From an uncultured Verrucomicrobiota bacterium (GTDB lineage: Bacteria > Verrucomicrobiota > Verrucomicrobiia > Opitutales > Opitutaceae): DNA of 64,000 bases. Below the pieces are notes generated by a model, which had not been told where the DNA came from, did no database searches, and saw only the letters and a program-made list of their open reading frames with translations. The position numbers and the translations under genes were made by a program. The stretch is from the NCBI GenBank assembly GCA_903898675.1, contig CAIUGM010000031.1:124001-188000 (forward strand). The letters are read 5' to 3'. Shown here in pieces: positions 54,535-63,491 of the stretch. The stretch's first letter is position 1, and every line of letters begins with the position of its first letter.

Positions 54535-56580
54535 ATGAATTTTCCGCCAACCCCGGGCCGGTTCGAGCGCCGTGATATTGGGCTCTCGGATCTGGACCAG
54601 CCGGAGAGCCTGCTGCGCGTCTATGCCTGGATGCAGCTGGCTCGCACTGGAGACAACCGCATCCTCGACCTCTTCCGCCAGGGTCTGATCCGCGGCACGG
54701 TGACCGGTGGACAGGGCAACGAGGCCCTGATCGTGCCCCTCGCGTTGCTGGCCGACAAGGCGGTCGACGTGGTCTGCTTCTCCCACCGGGGATTCGGCGG
54801 CCACCTGATCTGGAGCGGCCACCTGGGCGACCACCTCTGCCAGTATTTTGCCAACAGCGGCAGCCCGACCAAGGCGCGCGAGGGCAACATCCACCATGGC
54901 GACCCGGTAAACCGCAGCCTGCCGATGATCTCCCACCTCGGCATCATGCTCTCCAACGTCATCGGCAGCACCGACTCCCAGCGCCGGCTCGGCCGGCCCG
55001 CCGTGGGCTTCGCCTTCTTTGGCGACGGCTCCTCGAGCACGGGCGACATCCATGAGTCCCTGAACCTCGCCGCCGTGCTCTCGGTGCCGGTCGTTTTCGT
55101 CATCGAGAACAACCAATACGCCTACTCCACGCCCATCAGCGAGCAGTTCGCCTCGGCCAACCTGCATGACCGCGCCAAAGGCTACGGCATGGAAGGTTTC
55201 GCGATGGATTGCGGCGATCCCGGGGCCGTCCTGCAGACCCTCGCGGGCGCGATCGACCGCGCCCGCCAGACCGGCCGGCCCGTCTTGATCGAGGCCCATA
55301 CCTTCCGACTGCGCGGCCATGCCGCCTACGATACCTGCGACTACATGAAGCCCGGCGAAGCCGAGGCCATCCTGGCCAAGGATCCGCTGCCAAAATTCCG
55401 CGCCCGGCTCGCCGCCGCGGGCCATGCGGCCGCCCTCGATGCCATCGACGCCGAGGTCCACGACTTCGTGGAGGCCACGATCAAGGCGTCGCTTGCCCTC
55501 CCGCCCATCAGTGCGGCAGGCATGGGCGATGACGTGTTTGCCCCGCCCGCGCCGCCCATGCCGTGGCAGGCCTCGCTGGGCGCCGGGGAAAATCCGGCAG
55601 GAAAAGTCGAGCACCTCACCATGGCGCAGGCCCTCACCCAGGGTTTGCGCAAAATCCTGCGCGAGCGTCCCGAGTCGATCGTGCTGGGCCAGGACATCGG
55701 CACTTACGGCGGCGCCTTCAAGGTCACCGAGGGACTGGTCAGCGACTTCGGCCGCCCGCGCGTCCTCAGCACGCCGCTCTGTGAATCCGCCAGCACCGGC
55801 TATGCGCTCGGGCTCGCCGTCAACGGTCACCGCCCCATTGAGGAGTTCCAGTTTGCCGACTTCGCCACCGACGCGACGACCCAGATCGTGCTCAACGCCG
55901 CGACCTACCACTTCCGGGCCGGCCAGAAATGCCCGGTGGTGTTCCGGCTGCCCTGCGGGGGAGGCCTGACCTTCGGTTCGTTTCACTCCCAGGAACTGGA
56001 GAGCGCTTTTCTGTCCTTCCCCGGCCTGAAGGCGCTCTACCCCAGCAATCCGCAGGATGCGTTCAACGCGCTGCTCGCCGCCTACGAGGACGACAACCCG
56101 GTCATCCTGTTCGAACACAAGGCGCTCTACCGCCATGGCAAGCACCCGGTGCAGTGGGATCCCGCCTACCGCGACATCTGGCAGCCGAGAAAACTTTGCG
56201 CCGGTGACCACGCCACCGTGGTCACGTACGGCGAGATGGTGCTGCTGGCCGGGGAAGCCTGCGATTACTTTGCCGCGGAGTACGAAAAGACCTTCGACCT
56301 GTTCGACCTGCGCGCCCTGGCGCCGCTGCAACTTGGGGCGATCAAGGATTCACTGGCCCGGACCGGCCGCCTGATCGTGATTCACGAGGGCCGCCGCACC
56401 CATGGTTTCGGGGCGGAACTGGTGGCCCGGCTCACGGAGGAGCACTTCGCCCAGCTCAAGGCGGCACCCCTGCGCATCGCCGCCCTGGATATGCCGGTGC
56501 CCTTCGCGCCCGAACTGGAATCCGTTTACCGTCCGTCCCGGGACAAGATCATCGACGCGATCACCGCCTGGCTGGGCTGA
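54535..56580 (+). CDS. Fused E1 alpha-beta 2-oxoacid dehydrogenase
   Basis: A 681-residue fusion. Residues ~15-330 are an E1 alpha subunit with the TPP motif FFGDGSSSTGDIHESLN and NNQYAYSTP. Residues ~360-681 are E1 beta with MAQALTQGLRKILRE, EFQFADF and HSQELESAF. Branched-chain 2-oxoacid (2-oxoisovalerate) or pyruvate are the likely substrates; the beta part is closest in appearance to branched-chain E1 beta. No E2 gene adjoins it, so it may use one elsewhere. Confidence 0.88.
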   Translation: MNFPPTPGRFERRDIGLSDLDQPESLLRVYAWMQLARTGDNRILDLFRQGLIRGTVTGGQGNEALIVPLALLADKAVDVVCFSHRGFGGHLIWSGHLGDHLCQYFANSGSPTKAREGNIHHGDPVNRSLPMISHLGIMLSNVIGSTDSQRRLGRPAVGFAFFGDGSSSTGDIHESLNLAAVLSVPVVFVIENNQYAYSTPISEQFASANLHDRAKGYGMEGFAMDCGDPGAVLQTLAGAIDRARQTGRPVLIEAHTFRLRGHAAYDTCDYMKPGEAEAILAKDPLPKFRARLAAAGHAAALDAIDAEVHDFVEATIKASLALPPISAAGMGDDVFAPPAPPMPWQASLGAGENPAGKVEHLTMAQALTQGLRKILRERPESIVLGQDIGTYGGAFKVTEGLVSDFGRPRVLSTPLCESASTGYALGLAVNGHRPIEEFQFADFATDATTQIVLNAATYHFRAGQKCPVVFRLPCGGGLTFGSFHSQELESAFLSFPGLKALYPSNPQDAFNALLAAYEDDNPVILFEHKALYRHGKHPVQWDPAYRDIWQPRKLCAGDHATVVTYGEMVLLAGEACDYFAAEYEKTFDLFDLRALAPLQLGAIKDSLARTGRLIVIHEGRRTHGFGAELVARLTEEHFAQLKAAPLRIAALDMPVPFAPELESVYRPSRDKIIDAITAWLG

Positions 56581-56643
56581 ACGGATTTACGATTGTAGAT
56601 TTTGGAATTACGCGTTGGCTGACCCGCGCCCTCCCGCTTAACC

Positions 56644-57168
56644 GTGCCCAAGCCAAAATCCGCCACCCGCAAGCCCAGTATTCGCCAGGCTGATTGGGCC
56701 GCCATCCGGTTGTTTGCCATGGATGTGGATGGCGTGCTGACCGACGGCACGGTGTCCATTTCGTCCGATGGCAGCGAGTCCAAGCGTTTCTCCGTCCTCG
56801 ACGGCATGGGCCTCACCCGCCTGCACCAGGCCGGCGTCGCCGTAGCCTGGATTTCCGGCCGGCTGTCCGCGGCCACCACCCTCCGGGCCACGGAACTGCG
56901 CATCGTTCATGTCGTGCAGGGCCGCACGGACAAGCTCGTGGCCCTCCAGGAACTGGCCCACCGCCTCGGCGTCCCGGCCCGGCAGGTTTGCTACATGGGT
57001 GACGACGACATCGACGCCCCAGCCATCGCCTGGTCCGGCATCGGCGTTGCCCCGGCCCAATCCATGCCCGCGGCGCTCAAGAGCGCCAGGTATGTACCGG
57101 CCCGGCCCGCCGGCGGCGGCGCGGTCCGCGAAATTTGTGAACATATCCTGGCCGGCCGGGGTCAATGA
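56644..57168 (+). CDS. kdsC: 3-deoxy-D-manno-octulosonate 8-phosphate phosphatase
   Basis: A 174-residue capless HAD phosphatase of the KdsC type. It has FAMDVDGVLTDGTVSI (Asp nucleophile pair), AWISGRLSAAT, a Lys region GRTDKLVALQE and CYMGDDDIDAPAI. It makes KDO for the LPS inner core. GTG start at 56644. First of a KdsC-LptC-LptA-LptB run, a classical LPS-biogenesis order; it overlaps the lptC start by four bases. Confidence 0.93.
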   Translation: MPKPKSATRKPSIRQADWAAIRLFAMDVDGVLTDGTVSISSDGSESKRFSVLDGMGLTRLHQAGVAVAWISGRLSAATTLRATELRIVHVVQGRTDKLVALQELAHRLGVPARQVCYMGDDDIDAPAIAWSGIGVAPAQSMPAALKSARYVPARPAGGGAVREICEHILAGRGQ

Positions 57169-57626
57169 ACCGCTGCGTGTTAATTCCCCGCAAACGTCTT
57201 TTCAGCGCCTTGCTGCCCGTCGTCGCGACCGTCGCCGCCCTGGCCGCGTCCACCCAGATCGCGCCGGACAAGCCCGTGATTAATTTCCGCCTGCCCACCT
57301 TCACGGCCGAGGGCAACCGCTCGTGGCTCGTGCGCGGATCGGAAGCGATTTTCGTCAGCCAGGACCAGATCGACATCAAGGAACTCACCCTCTCCCTTTT
57401 CTCGGGCAAGCCGGATGGCAAGGTCGAGACCATGATCCTCAGCCCGACCGCCCGGGTATTGCCGGCTGAATCCGTGGTGACCGGGGACAATACGATCCGG
57501 GTGATCAACGACGAGTACGAGGCCACCGGTTCCGGCTGGCGGTACGCGCACAAGGAGCAAAGGGTCAACATCGCCCGGGACGTGCGGGTGTCATTCAACA
57601 TCGAACTTAAGGAATTCCTGAAATGA
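57165..57626 (+). CDS. LptC-like LPS export protein
   Basis: A 153-residue protein with one N-terminal membrane anchor (~10-29) and a beta-rich periplasmic part (~35-150): FTAEGNRSWLVRGSEAIF and NTIRVINDEYEATGSGWRYA. Sequence identity to LptC is low, but size, topology and position between kdsC and the LptA-like gene support the call. It would link LptB2FG to LptA. Confidence 0.75.
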   Translation: MNRCVLIPRKRLFSALLPVVATVAALAASTQIAPDKPVINFRLPTFTAEGNRSWLVRGSEAIFVSQDQIDIKELTLSLFSGKPDGKVETMILSPTARVLPAESVVTGDNTIRVINDEYEATGSGWRYAHKEQRVNIARDVRVSFNIELKEFLK

Positions 57627-58183
57627 AACGCTTCATCCTGATCCTCGCCTTGTCCGGCCCGTTGCTTGCCTTCGGTCAGGCCCCGGAGGTGCAGCCCACC
57701 GTCATCGTCAGCGACCAGCTCGACATGAGCAGCACCGACGCCTTCACCACCTTCATCTTCACCAAGAACGTCGTTGTCACCGGCACGAACCTGAAGCTGA
57801 CCTGCGACCGCCTGCAGGTCATCACGACCCGCAAGGGCGACCCCACCGCCACCATCGGCAAGCTGGGCCGCTTCAAGTCCCTCATCGCCGAGGGGCACGT
57901 CTACATCGTCCAATCCGACCGCGAGGCCGCCTGCGGCCGCGCCGAGGTGCTGCCGGATGACGACAAGATCATCCTGACCGACAATCCCGTGGTGAAGGAC
58001 CTCGCGAACGGCGCCACCGCCTCCGGCCCGCGGATGGTCCTGTACCGCGGCGAACGCCGGGCCGTGATCGAAGGCGCCGAGAACTCCCCTTCCCGCATCG
58101 TGCTGCCCGCCATCAAGGACCTCGGCTTCGACAAGGAACTGAAACCGGCCGCACCGGCGGCCGAAAAGCCCAAGCAGCCCTGA
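57623..58183 (+). CDS. lptA: LptA/OstA-like periplasmic LPS transport protein
   Basis: A 186-residue secreted protein with a signal peptide (cleavage near AFGQA) and an OstA/LptA beta-jellyroll (~30-165). Family-like strands include FIFTKNVVVTGTNLKLTCDRL and AEGHVYIVQSDREAACGRAEV. It bridges LPS across the periplasm. It overlaps the LptC-like gene by four bases and lies two bases from lptB. Confidence 0.85.
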   Translation: MKRFILILALSGPLLAFGQAPEVQPTVIVSDQLDMSSTDAFTTFIFTKNVVVTGTNLKLTCDRLQVITTRKGDPTATIGKLGRFKSLIAEGHVYIVQSDREAACGRAEVLPDDDKIILTDNPVVKDLANGATASGPRMVLYRGERRAVIEGAENSPSRIVLPAIKDLGFDKELKPAAPAAEKPKQP

Positions 58184-58185
58184 CC

Positions 58186-58917
58186 ATGGAGAACGTCAGC
58201 GAGATTCGCACGGAGGGTCTGGTGAAGGTCTACGGCCAGAAGGCGGTCGTGAACGGCATCAGCATTCACATCAAGGCCGGTGAAGTGGTCGGCCTGCTCG
58301 GCCCGAACGGCGCGGGCAAGACAACCACCTTCTACATGGTGGTCGGACTCGTGCCCGCCACATCCGGCCACGTCTTCATCAACAACCTGGATGCCACCCA
58401 CCTCCGCATGCACCGCCGCGCCCGGCTGGGTGTGGGCTACCTGCCGCAGGAAGCCTCGATTTTCCGCAAGCTGACCGTCGAGGAGAACATCCTCGCCATT
58501 GTCGAGACGCTGCCCGGCAAGTCCAGCGAACGGGCCGCGCTCGTCGCGCACCACCTGGAGGAGCTCAGCCTCAGCCACCTCGCCAAGCAGAAGGCGTACA
58601 CCCTTTCCGGCGGCGAGCGCCGCCGGCTGGAAATCGCCCGCGCCCTCGTGACCCGGCCGAAGTTCCTGCTGATGGACGAGCCCTTCGCCGGCGTGGATCC
58701 CATCTCGGTCGCCGAGGTGCAGAAGATCATCCTCGAGCTGAAGCAACGCGGCATCGGCGTGCTGATCACCGACCACAACGTCCGCGAGACGCTGCGTATC
58801 GTCGACCGCGGCTACATCATCCACAAGGGCAAGGTCATGACCGAGGGATCCGGGAACTTCCTCATCAACGACGCCCAGGCCCGGGAGCTCTACCTCGGCA
58901 AGGATTTCAATCTTTAG
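58186..58917 (+). CDS. lptB: LPS export ABC transporter ATP-binding protein LptB
   Basis: A 243-residue ATPase. Walker A GPNGAGKTTTFYM, Q-loop GYLPQEASIFRKLTVEEN (the LptB-specific form), signature LSGGERRRLEIARAL, Walker B FLLMDEPFAGVDP and H-loop TDHNVRETL, all as in LptB. It drives LPS extraction with LptF/LptG (one is at 28.2 kb). Confidence 0.96.
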   Translation: MENVSEIRTEGLVKVYGQKAVVNGISIHIKAGEVVGLLGPNGAGKTTTFYMVVGLVPATSGHVFINNLDATHLRMHRRARLGVGYLPQEASIFRKLTVEENILAIVETLPGKSSERAALVAHHLEELSLSHLAKQKAYTLSGGERRRLEIARALVTRPKFLLMDEPFAGVDPISVAEVQKIILELKQRGIGVLITDHNVRETLRIVDRGYIIHKGKVMTEGSGNFLINDAQARELYLGKDFNL

Positions 58918-58925
58918 GTAAGCCT

Positions 58926-58989
58926 TAAGCGCTAAGCTGAAAGCTTTAAGCTTCCGACTTCGAATTCCTCGCTTATAGCTTATCGCTTA
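58926..58989. repeat. Dispersed TAAGC-type inverted repeat between lptB and hprK
   Basis: TAAGCGCTAAGCT (58926-58938) is inverted as AGCTTATCGCTTA (58977-58989) with one mismatch. Inside are further AAGCTTT and TTAAGCTT units. It fills most of the 92-base gap. Confidence 0.7.
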
Positions 58990-59009
58990 GAGCCAATCGC
59001 TTTCCCGCC

Positions 59010-60053
59010 ATGCCCACCAAAGCAATCCACGGCATCACCGTTGCACATTTCTACGAGACCTATCGCGAGAAACTGCAGCTCGAGCTCCTGACCGGCGGCG
59101 CCGGTCTGCACCGGCTCATCCGCGAGGGCTCGATCAACCGGCCCTCGCTCGCCCTCACCGGGTTCTTCAAGTATTTTGCCAACAAGCGCATTCAGGTCTT
59201 CGGCGCGGCCGAGATGACCTACCTCAAGACGCTGCCGCAGCGCCAGCAGATCGAGATCTTCCAGGAGATGGTGAAGCGCGGCATTCCCGGCATCGTGCTC
59301 ACCCGCAACTTCGTGGCCACCCACCCGATGCTCGCCGTCTCCGAGGAGATGAAGCTGCCCATCTTCCGCACGCCGATGATCACGATGAACTTCGTGAACG
59401 CCGCCACGCTGTGCATCGACAACGAGTTCGCCGCGTCCTGCACCGAGCACGCCACCACCCTCGACGTGAAGGGCATCGGCGTGATGATCCGCGGCGACAG
59501 CGGCATCGGCAAGTCCGAGTGCGCCCTCGCCCTGATCGAGCGCGGGCACTCGCTCGTCGCCGACGACCTCACCTGCATCAAGCTCCTCGACGAGCGCGAG
59601 CTCTCCGCCAGTTCCCGGCCGCTGAACCGCGGCTACATGGAGTGCCGCGGCATCGGCATCATCAACATCGCGGAAATGTTCGGCGTGAAAAGCGTCCGGC
59701 TCGAAAAACGCGTCGACCTTGTCGTCTCCCTCCGCGAGTGGTCGCCCGAGGTCATCGAGGAGCGCACCGGGCTCGAGGAAAATTTCTACGACATCCTCGG
59801 CGTCAAGGTGCCGCACATCGAGTTCTACGTCCGCCCGGGCCGCGACATCGCCCGCCTCGTGGAGGTCGCCGCGCTCGTCCAGGCGCTCAAGAACATGGGC
59901 CATGATCCCGCCAAGACCTTCAACGACCGGCTCATCGCCCACATGGCGGAGCAGCAGGCGCCGAAGCCGACGAGCCACAAGGTCACCGCGCCGACCACGC
60001 CCTTCATCATTCCCCCGGACGAGGAGGATGAGCCGAACGACGACCCGTCGTGA
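59010..60053 (+). CDS. hprK: HPr kinase/phosphorylase
   Basis: A 347-residue HprK. N-terminal MurF-like domain (~1-140), then the catalytic domain with Walker A RGDSGIGKSECALAL, the following LVADD and the HprK signature MECRGIGIINIAEMFG. It phosphorylates or dephosphorylates HPr on Ser46, linking sugar status to regulation. The C-terminal ~30 residues are a Pro/Asp-rich tail. Its last bases sit 59 before the RNase PH start. Confidence 0.95.
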   Translation: MPTKAIHGITVAHFYETYREKLQLELLTGGAGLHRLIREGSINRPSLALTGFFKYFANKRIQVFGAAEMTYLKTLPQRQQIEIFQEMVKRGIPGIVLTRNFVATHPMLAVSEEMKLPIFRTPMITMNFVNAATLCIDNEFAASCTEHATTLDVKGIGVMIRGDSGIGKSECALALIERGHSLVADDLTCIKLLDERELSASSRPLNRGYMECRGIGIINIAEMFGVKSVRLEKRVDLVVSLREWSPEVIEERTGLEENFYDILGVKVPHIEFYVRPGRDIARLVEVAALVQALKNMGHDPAKTFNDRLIAHMAEQQAPKPTSHKVTAPTTPFIIPPDEEDEPNDDPS

Positions 60054-60111
60054 CCGCCGGTTTGCCCGGCCTGCCGGCCGAACGCGCGACATTTTCCCAA
60101 CCCATCCCACC

Positions 60112-60846
60112 GTGCCCCGTCCCGACAACCGCAGCGCCGACCAGCTGCGTCCCCTCACCTTCGAAGCCAACATCGCCCCCTACGCCTCGGGCTCCGTGCT
60201 CATCGGCTTCGGCTCCACCCGCGTGATCTGCGCCGCGACCGTCGAGGCCAAGGTGCCGTCGTGGATGAAGCAGCAGGGCGTCAAGGGCGGCTGGCTGACC
60301 GCGGAATATTCCATGCTGCCCTACAGCACGCTCGACCGGAAGCCGCGCGACATCACCAAGGGGCGCATTGACGGCCGCACCATCGAGATCCAGCGCCTGA
60401 TCGGGCGCTCGCTCCGCGCCGTGCTCGACCTGCAGAAACTCGGGGAACACACGCTCTGGATCGACTGCGATGTGCTGCAGGCCGACGGCGGCACCCGCAC
60501 CGCGGCGATCACCGGCGCCTACCTCGCCGCCCGCCTCGCCATCCAAAAGCTGCTGGATGCGAAAAAAATCGCCGAGAACCCGCTGACCGACACCGTCGCC
60601 GCCGTGAGCGTCGGCCTCGTGGGCGGACAGGAACTGCTCGATCTCGCCTACCTCGAGGACCGCGACGCGGAGGTCGACGCCAACGTCGTCATGACCGGCC
60701 GCGGGCAATTCGTCGAGGTGCAGAGCAGCGGCGAGGAAGCCACCTTCTCCCATGCACAGCTGCAGGGCCTCCTCGCCCTCGCACAGAAGGGCCTGCAGGA
60801 ATTGAACGTGCGGCAGGCCGAGTTCCTTGCCCGGCACCTGCCATAG
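60112..60846 (+). CDS. rph: Ribonuclease PH
   Basis: A 244-residue phosphorolytic 3'-5' exoribonuclease that trims tRNA ends. Family segments RPDNRSADQLRP, SVLIGFGSTRVICAATVE, GWLTAEYSMLP, RTIEIQRLIGRSLRAV and IDCDVLQADGGTRTAAI are complete. GTG start at 60112 (encoding MPRPDNRS), as the frame upstream is the shadow of hprK. Confidence 0.95.
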   Translation: MPRPDNRSADQLRPLTFEANIAPYASGSVLIGFGSTRVICAATVEAKVPSWMKQQGVKGGWLTAEYSMLPYSTLDRKPRDITKGRIDGRTIEIQRLIGRSLRAVLDLQKLGEHTLWIDCDVLQADGGTRTAAITGAYLAARLAIQKLLDAKKIAENPLTDTVAAVSVGLVGGQELLDLAYLEDRDAEVDANVVMTGRGQFVEVQSSGEEATFSHAQLQGLLALAQKGLQELNVRQAEFLARHLP

Positions 60847-60957
60847 GATTTGCGCCGATGGCTTTGCTTGCCGTGCTCCCGTTGTGCCCGAGTCAGGACG
60901 CAAAGGTTGGCGCCGCCACCTAATGCCGGACCCGGGCCGCTCTGAGTAGACTTTAAC

Positions 60958-62760
60958 ATGAACCTTTCCCACCACGCCTGTTCTGTTCTCCGCCTCGCCC
61001 GGCCGCTGCTGGGCGGCACCTGTTTGCTCGGCCTGCTGCTGACGGCGCGGGCCGAGGACCCCGCCTGGATCGAAAAGAGCAACGCCTACGCCAAGGTACT
61101 GCTCGACGCCACCAACGGCTTCCAGCCCGAGGGCGCGTCCTCGCAGGGTTTCCCCGGCTTTGATGAGAGGATCGCCGACCTGTTGCCGGGCGTCAACGCC
61201 CGCTACCGTACCGCCGAGACGGCCGCGCGCGATGAACTCGAGCGGCGGGCGCTGGGCGAGACCGACCCGCTGGTGCGGCAGGACCTGGAGATCCTGATCA
61301 AGGCCGCCAGCGACGATCTCACGACCAACCGCCTGCAGGAAAAAAACCTGCTCCCCTATGTCGATGTCGGCCAGCTGGTGTACCTGGGCGAGTTCGGCCT
61401 GCTGCAGTCTGACATTAATCCGGCGCGCCGGCCGGCCGCCCTCAAGCGCCTGAAACTTTACACCGGGCTGGAGCCCGGCACCACCCCGATCACCGAACTG
61501 GCCAAGGCGCGTTATGCCGAGGCCGCCACCGATCCCAAACTCCTCGGTTCCTTCAAGGACCGCGTCGAGCAGAGCCTCGCCAACACCGAGCGGTACATCG
61601 CCGGCATCCGGAAGCTTTTCACCGAGTATAAACTCGACCAGCTGGACGGCGCCCCGGCCGCGCTGGCCGCGCTGGAGCAGCAGCTGAAGGACTACGCCGC
61701 CTGGACCCAGGCCACCGTCCTGCCGCGCACGCGCACCGATTTCCGGCAGCCCGCCGAGATCTACGCCGACAACCTCAAGGCCGTCGGCCTCGACATTCCG
61801 CCGGAGGAGTTGATGCACAAGGCGCTCGTGGCGTTCGGTGAAATCCGCAACGAGATGAAGAGCCTCGCGCCGTTGGTGGCCAAGGAGCACGGCTTCGCCG
61901 ACCCCGACTACCGCGCGGTGATCCGCGAACTCAAGCGCGACCAGCTCACCAAGGATCAGGTCGAGCCCTACTATCACGAGGTGATCGGACACATCGAGGA
62001 CATCATCCGCCGCGAAGGCATCGTCACGCTGCCGGACCGCGCCATGAACATGCGCCTGGCTTCGGAGGCCGAAAACGCCGTCCAACCGGCGCCGCACATG
62101 CAGCCGCCGCGGCTCGTCGACAACAAGGGCGAGCGCGGGACCTTTGTCCTCACGACCGGCAATCCGCCCAAGGTCGGCGGCGCCACCCAGTTCTACGATG
62201 ACTTCACCTTCAAGGCCAGCGCCTGGACGCTGACCGCGCACGAGGGTCGCCCCGGCCACGAGCTCCAGTTCTCCGCGATGGTCGAGCGCGGGGTGTCGCA
62301 GGCCCGGACCATCTTCGCTTTCAACAGCGTCAACGTCGAGGGCTGGGCCCTGTACGCCGAGGCCGAGATGAAGCCCTTTGAACCGCTCGACGGCCAGCTC
62401 ATCGCGCTCCAACACCGGCTCATGCGTGCCGCCCGCGCCTTCATCGACCCGATGCTCAACCTCGGGCTCATGACCCGCGAGCGGGCCCATGACATCCTCA
62501 CGCAGGACGTCTGCATCTCCGAGCCGATGGCGAAGCAGGAAATCGACCGCTACACCTTCCGCATGCCCGGCCAGGCGACCGCCTATTTCTACGGCTACAT
62601 CAAGCTGATGGAATTGCGCACCGCCACCGAGATTGCCCTCGGGCCCAAGTTCAACCGCCAGGCCTTTAATGACTTCATCATCGGTGAAGGCCTGCTGCCC
62701 CCGGCCCTGCTCGCCAAGTCGGTGCAGGAACGGTTCATTCCCTCCCAGCGCGCGAAGTAA
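60958..62760 (+). CDS. DUF885 family secreted protein (metallopeptidase-like)
   Basis: A 600-residue exported protein with a signal peptide cleaved near LTARA. The DUF885 core includes a zinc-site-like HEGRPGHELQFSAMVERG (HExxxH variant) and the following VEGWALYAEAEM, which supply the third ligand in M32/DUF885-type peptidases. It lacks a standard HExxH, but that is normal here. Probably an envelope peptidase of unknown substrate. Confidence 0.85.
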   Translation: MNLSHHACSVLRLARPLLGGTCLLGLLLTARAEDPAWIEKSNAYAKVLLDATNGFQPEGASSQGFPGFDERIADLLPGVNARYRTAETAARDELERRALGETDPLVRQDLEILIKAASDDLTTNRLQEKNLLPYVDVGQLVYLGEFGLLQSDINPARRPAALKRLKLYTGLEPGTTPITELAKARYAEAATDPKLLGSFKDRVEQSLANTERYIAGIRKLFTEYKLDQLDGAPAALAALEQQLKDYAAWTQATVLPRTRTDFRQPAEIYADNLKAVGLDIPPEELMHKALVAFGEIRNEMKSLAPLVAKEHGFADPDYRAVIRELKRDQLTKDQVEPYYHEVIGHIEDIIRREGIVTLPDRAMNMRLASEAENAVQPAPHMQPPRLVDNKGERGTFVLTTGNPPKVGGATQFYDDFTFKASAWTLTAHEGRPGHELQFSAMVERGVSQARTIFAFNSVNVEGWALYAEAEMKPFEPLDGQLIALQHRLMRAARAFIDPMLNLGLMTRERAHDILTQDVCISEPMAKQEIDRYTFRMPGQATAYFYGYIKLMELRTATEIALGPKFNRQAFNDFIIGEGLLPPALLAKSVQERFIPSQRAK

Positions 62761-62831
62761 TCCGCCGGTTTGGCCGGATCCACTGCCACGATGAGATTGC
62801 AGCTTGGCCTGCAAACTGCTCTTTTCGCGCC

Positions 62832-63410
62832 ATGAAACTGACCCGTTTTCTCGCCTTGGCCGCCTTCGCGCTGCCGGTGCTGGCCCAAGCCCACCCCGGC
62901 CACGACGGACATGAACTCACCTGGGATTTCGCGACCGGCGCGGCCCACCCGCTTTCCGGCTGGGATCATCTGCTGGCCATGGTCGCGGTCGGCCTCTGGG
63001 CCGCGCAGCTCGGCGGCTGCAGTCGCTGGCTCGTGCCGGCGGCGTTTGTCGGGGTGATGACCCTCGGCGCCGTACTCGGGCACAATGGGGTGGCCCTGGC
63101 TGGCGTGGAACAGGGTATCGCCGCGTCGATTCTGATTTTGGGCCTGCTCATCGCGGCGGCGGTGCGGCTGCCCGCTCCCGCCAGCATGGCGATCGTGGGT
63201 CTTTTCGCCTTGTTTCACGGGGTGGCCCATGGCGCGGAAATGCCGGCCACGGCCGGCGGGCTTTCCTATGGCGCCGGCTTTGTTGCCGCCACGATTCTGC
63301 TTCACGCCGCCGGTCTTGGCCTGGGTTTACTGCTGCAGAAACAGCAGAATATCGCCCGCTTCGCTGGTGCGGCCGTGGCAGTCGCCGGCGCCGCCGCATT
63401 CGTCCTCTGA
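62832..63410 (+). CDS. HupE/UreJ family membrane protein
   Basis: A 192-residue protein with a signal peptide (cleavage at LAQA) exposing HPGHDGHE at the mature N-terminus, followed by six membrane segments. The signature FATGAAHPLSGWDHLLAMVAVG is complete. HupE/UreJ proteins are nickel permeases or maturation proteins of hydrogenases and ureases. The adjacent UreD-like gene at the window edge points to urease. Confidence 0.92.
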   Translation: MKLTRFLALAAFALPVLAQAHPGHDGHELTWDFATGAAHPLSGWDHLLAMVAVGLWAAQLGGCSRWLVPAAFVGVMTLGAVLGHNGVALAGVEQGIAASILILGLLIAAAVRLPAPASMAIVGLFALFHGVAHGAEMPATAGGLSYGAGFVAATILLHAAGLGLGLLLQKQQNIARFAGAAVAVAGAAAFVL

Positions 63411-63416
63411 GCCCTT

Positions 63417-63476
63417 TGTAGCCGGGGTCGCTGACCCCGGTCAGGGCGAGAGTCGGGGTCAACGACCCCGGCTACA
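63417..63476. repeat. Palindromic TGTAGCCGGGG intergenic element
   Basis: A 60-base element with terminal arms TGTAGCCGGGG/CCCCGGCTACA and two internal hairpins: CCGGGGTC-GCT-GACCCCGG and CGGGGTC-AAC-GACCCCG. It lies between convergent hupE and ureD. Its ends and layout match the element inside sucB (48113-48161). It could terminate both genes. Confidence 0.85.
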
Positions 63477-63491
63477 TTTTGGAAAATCGCC

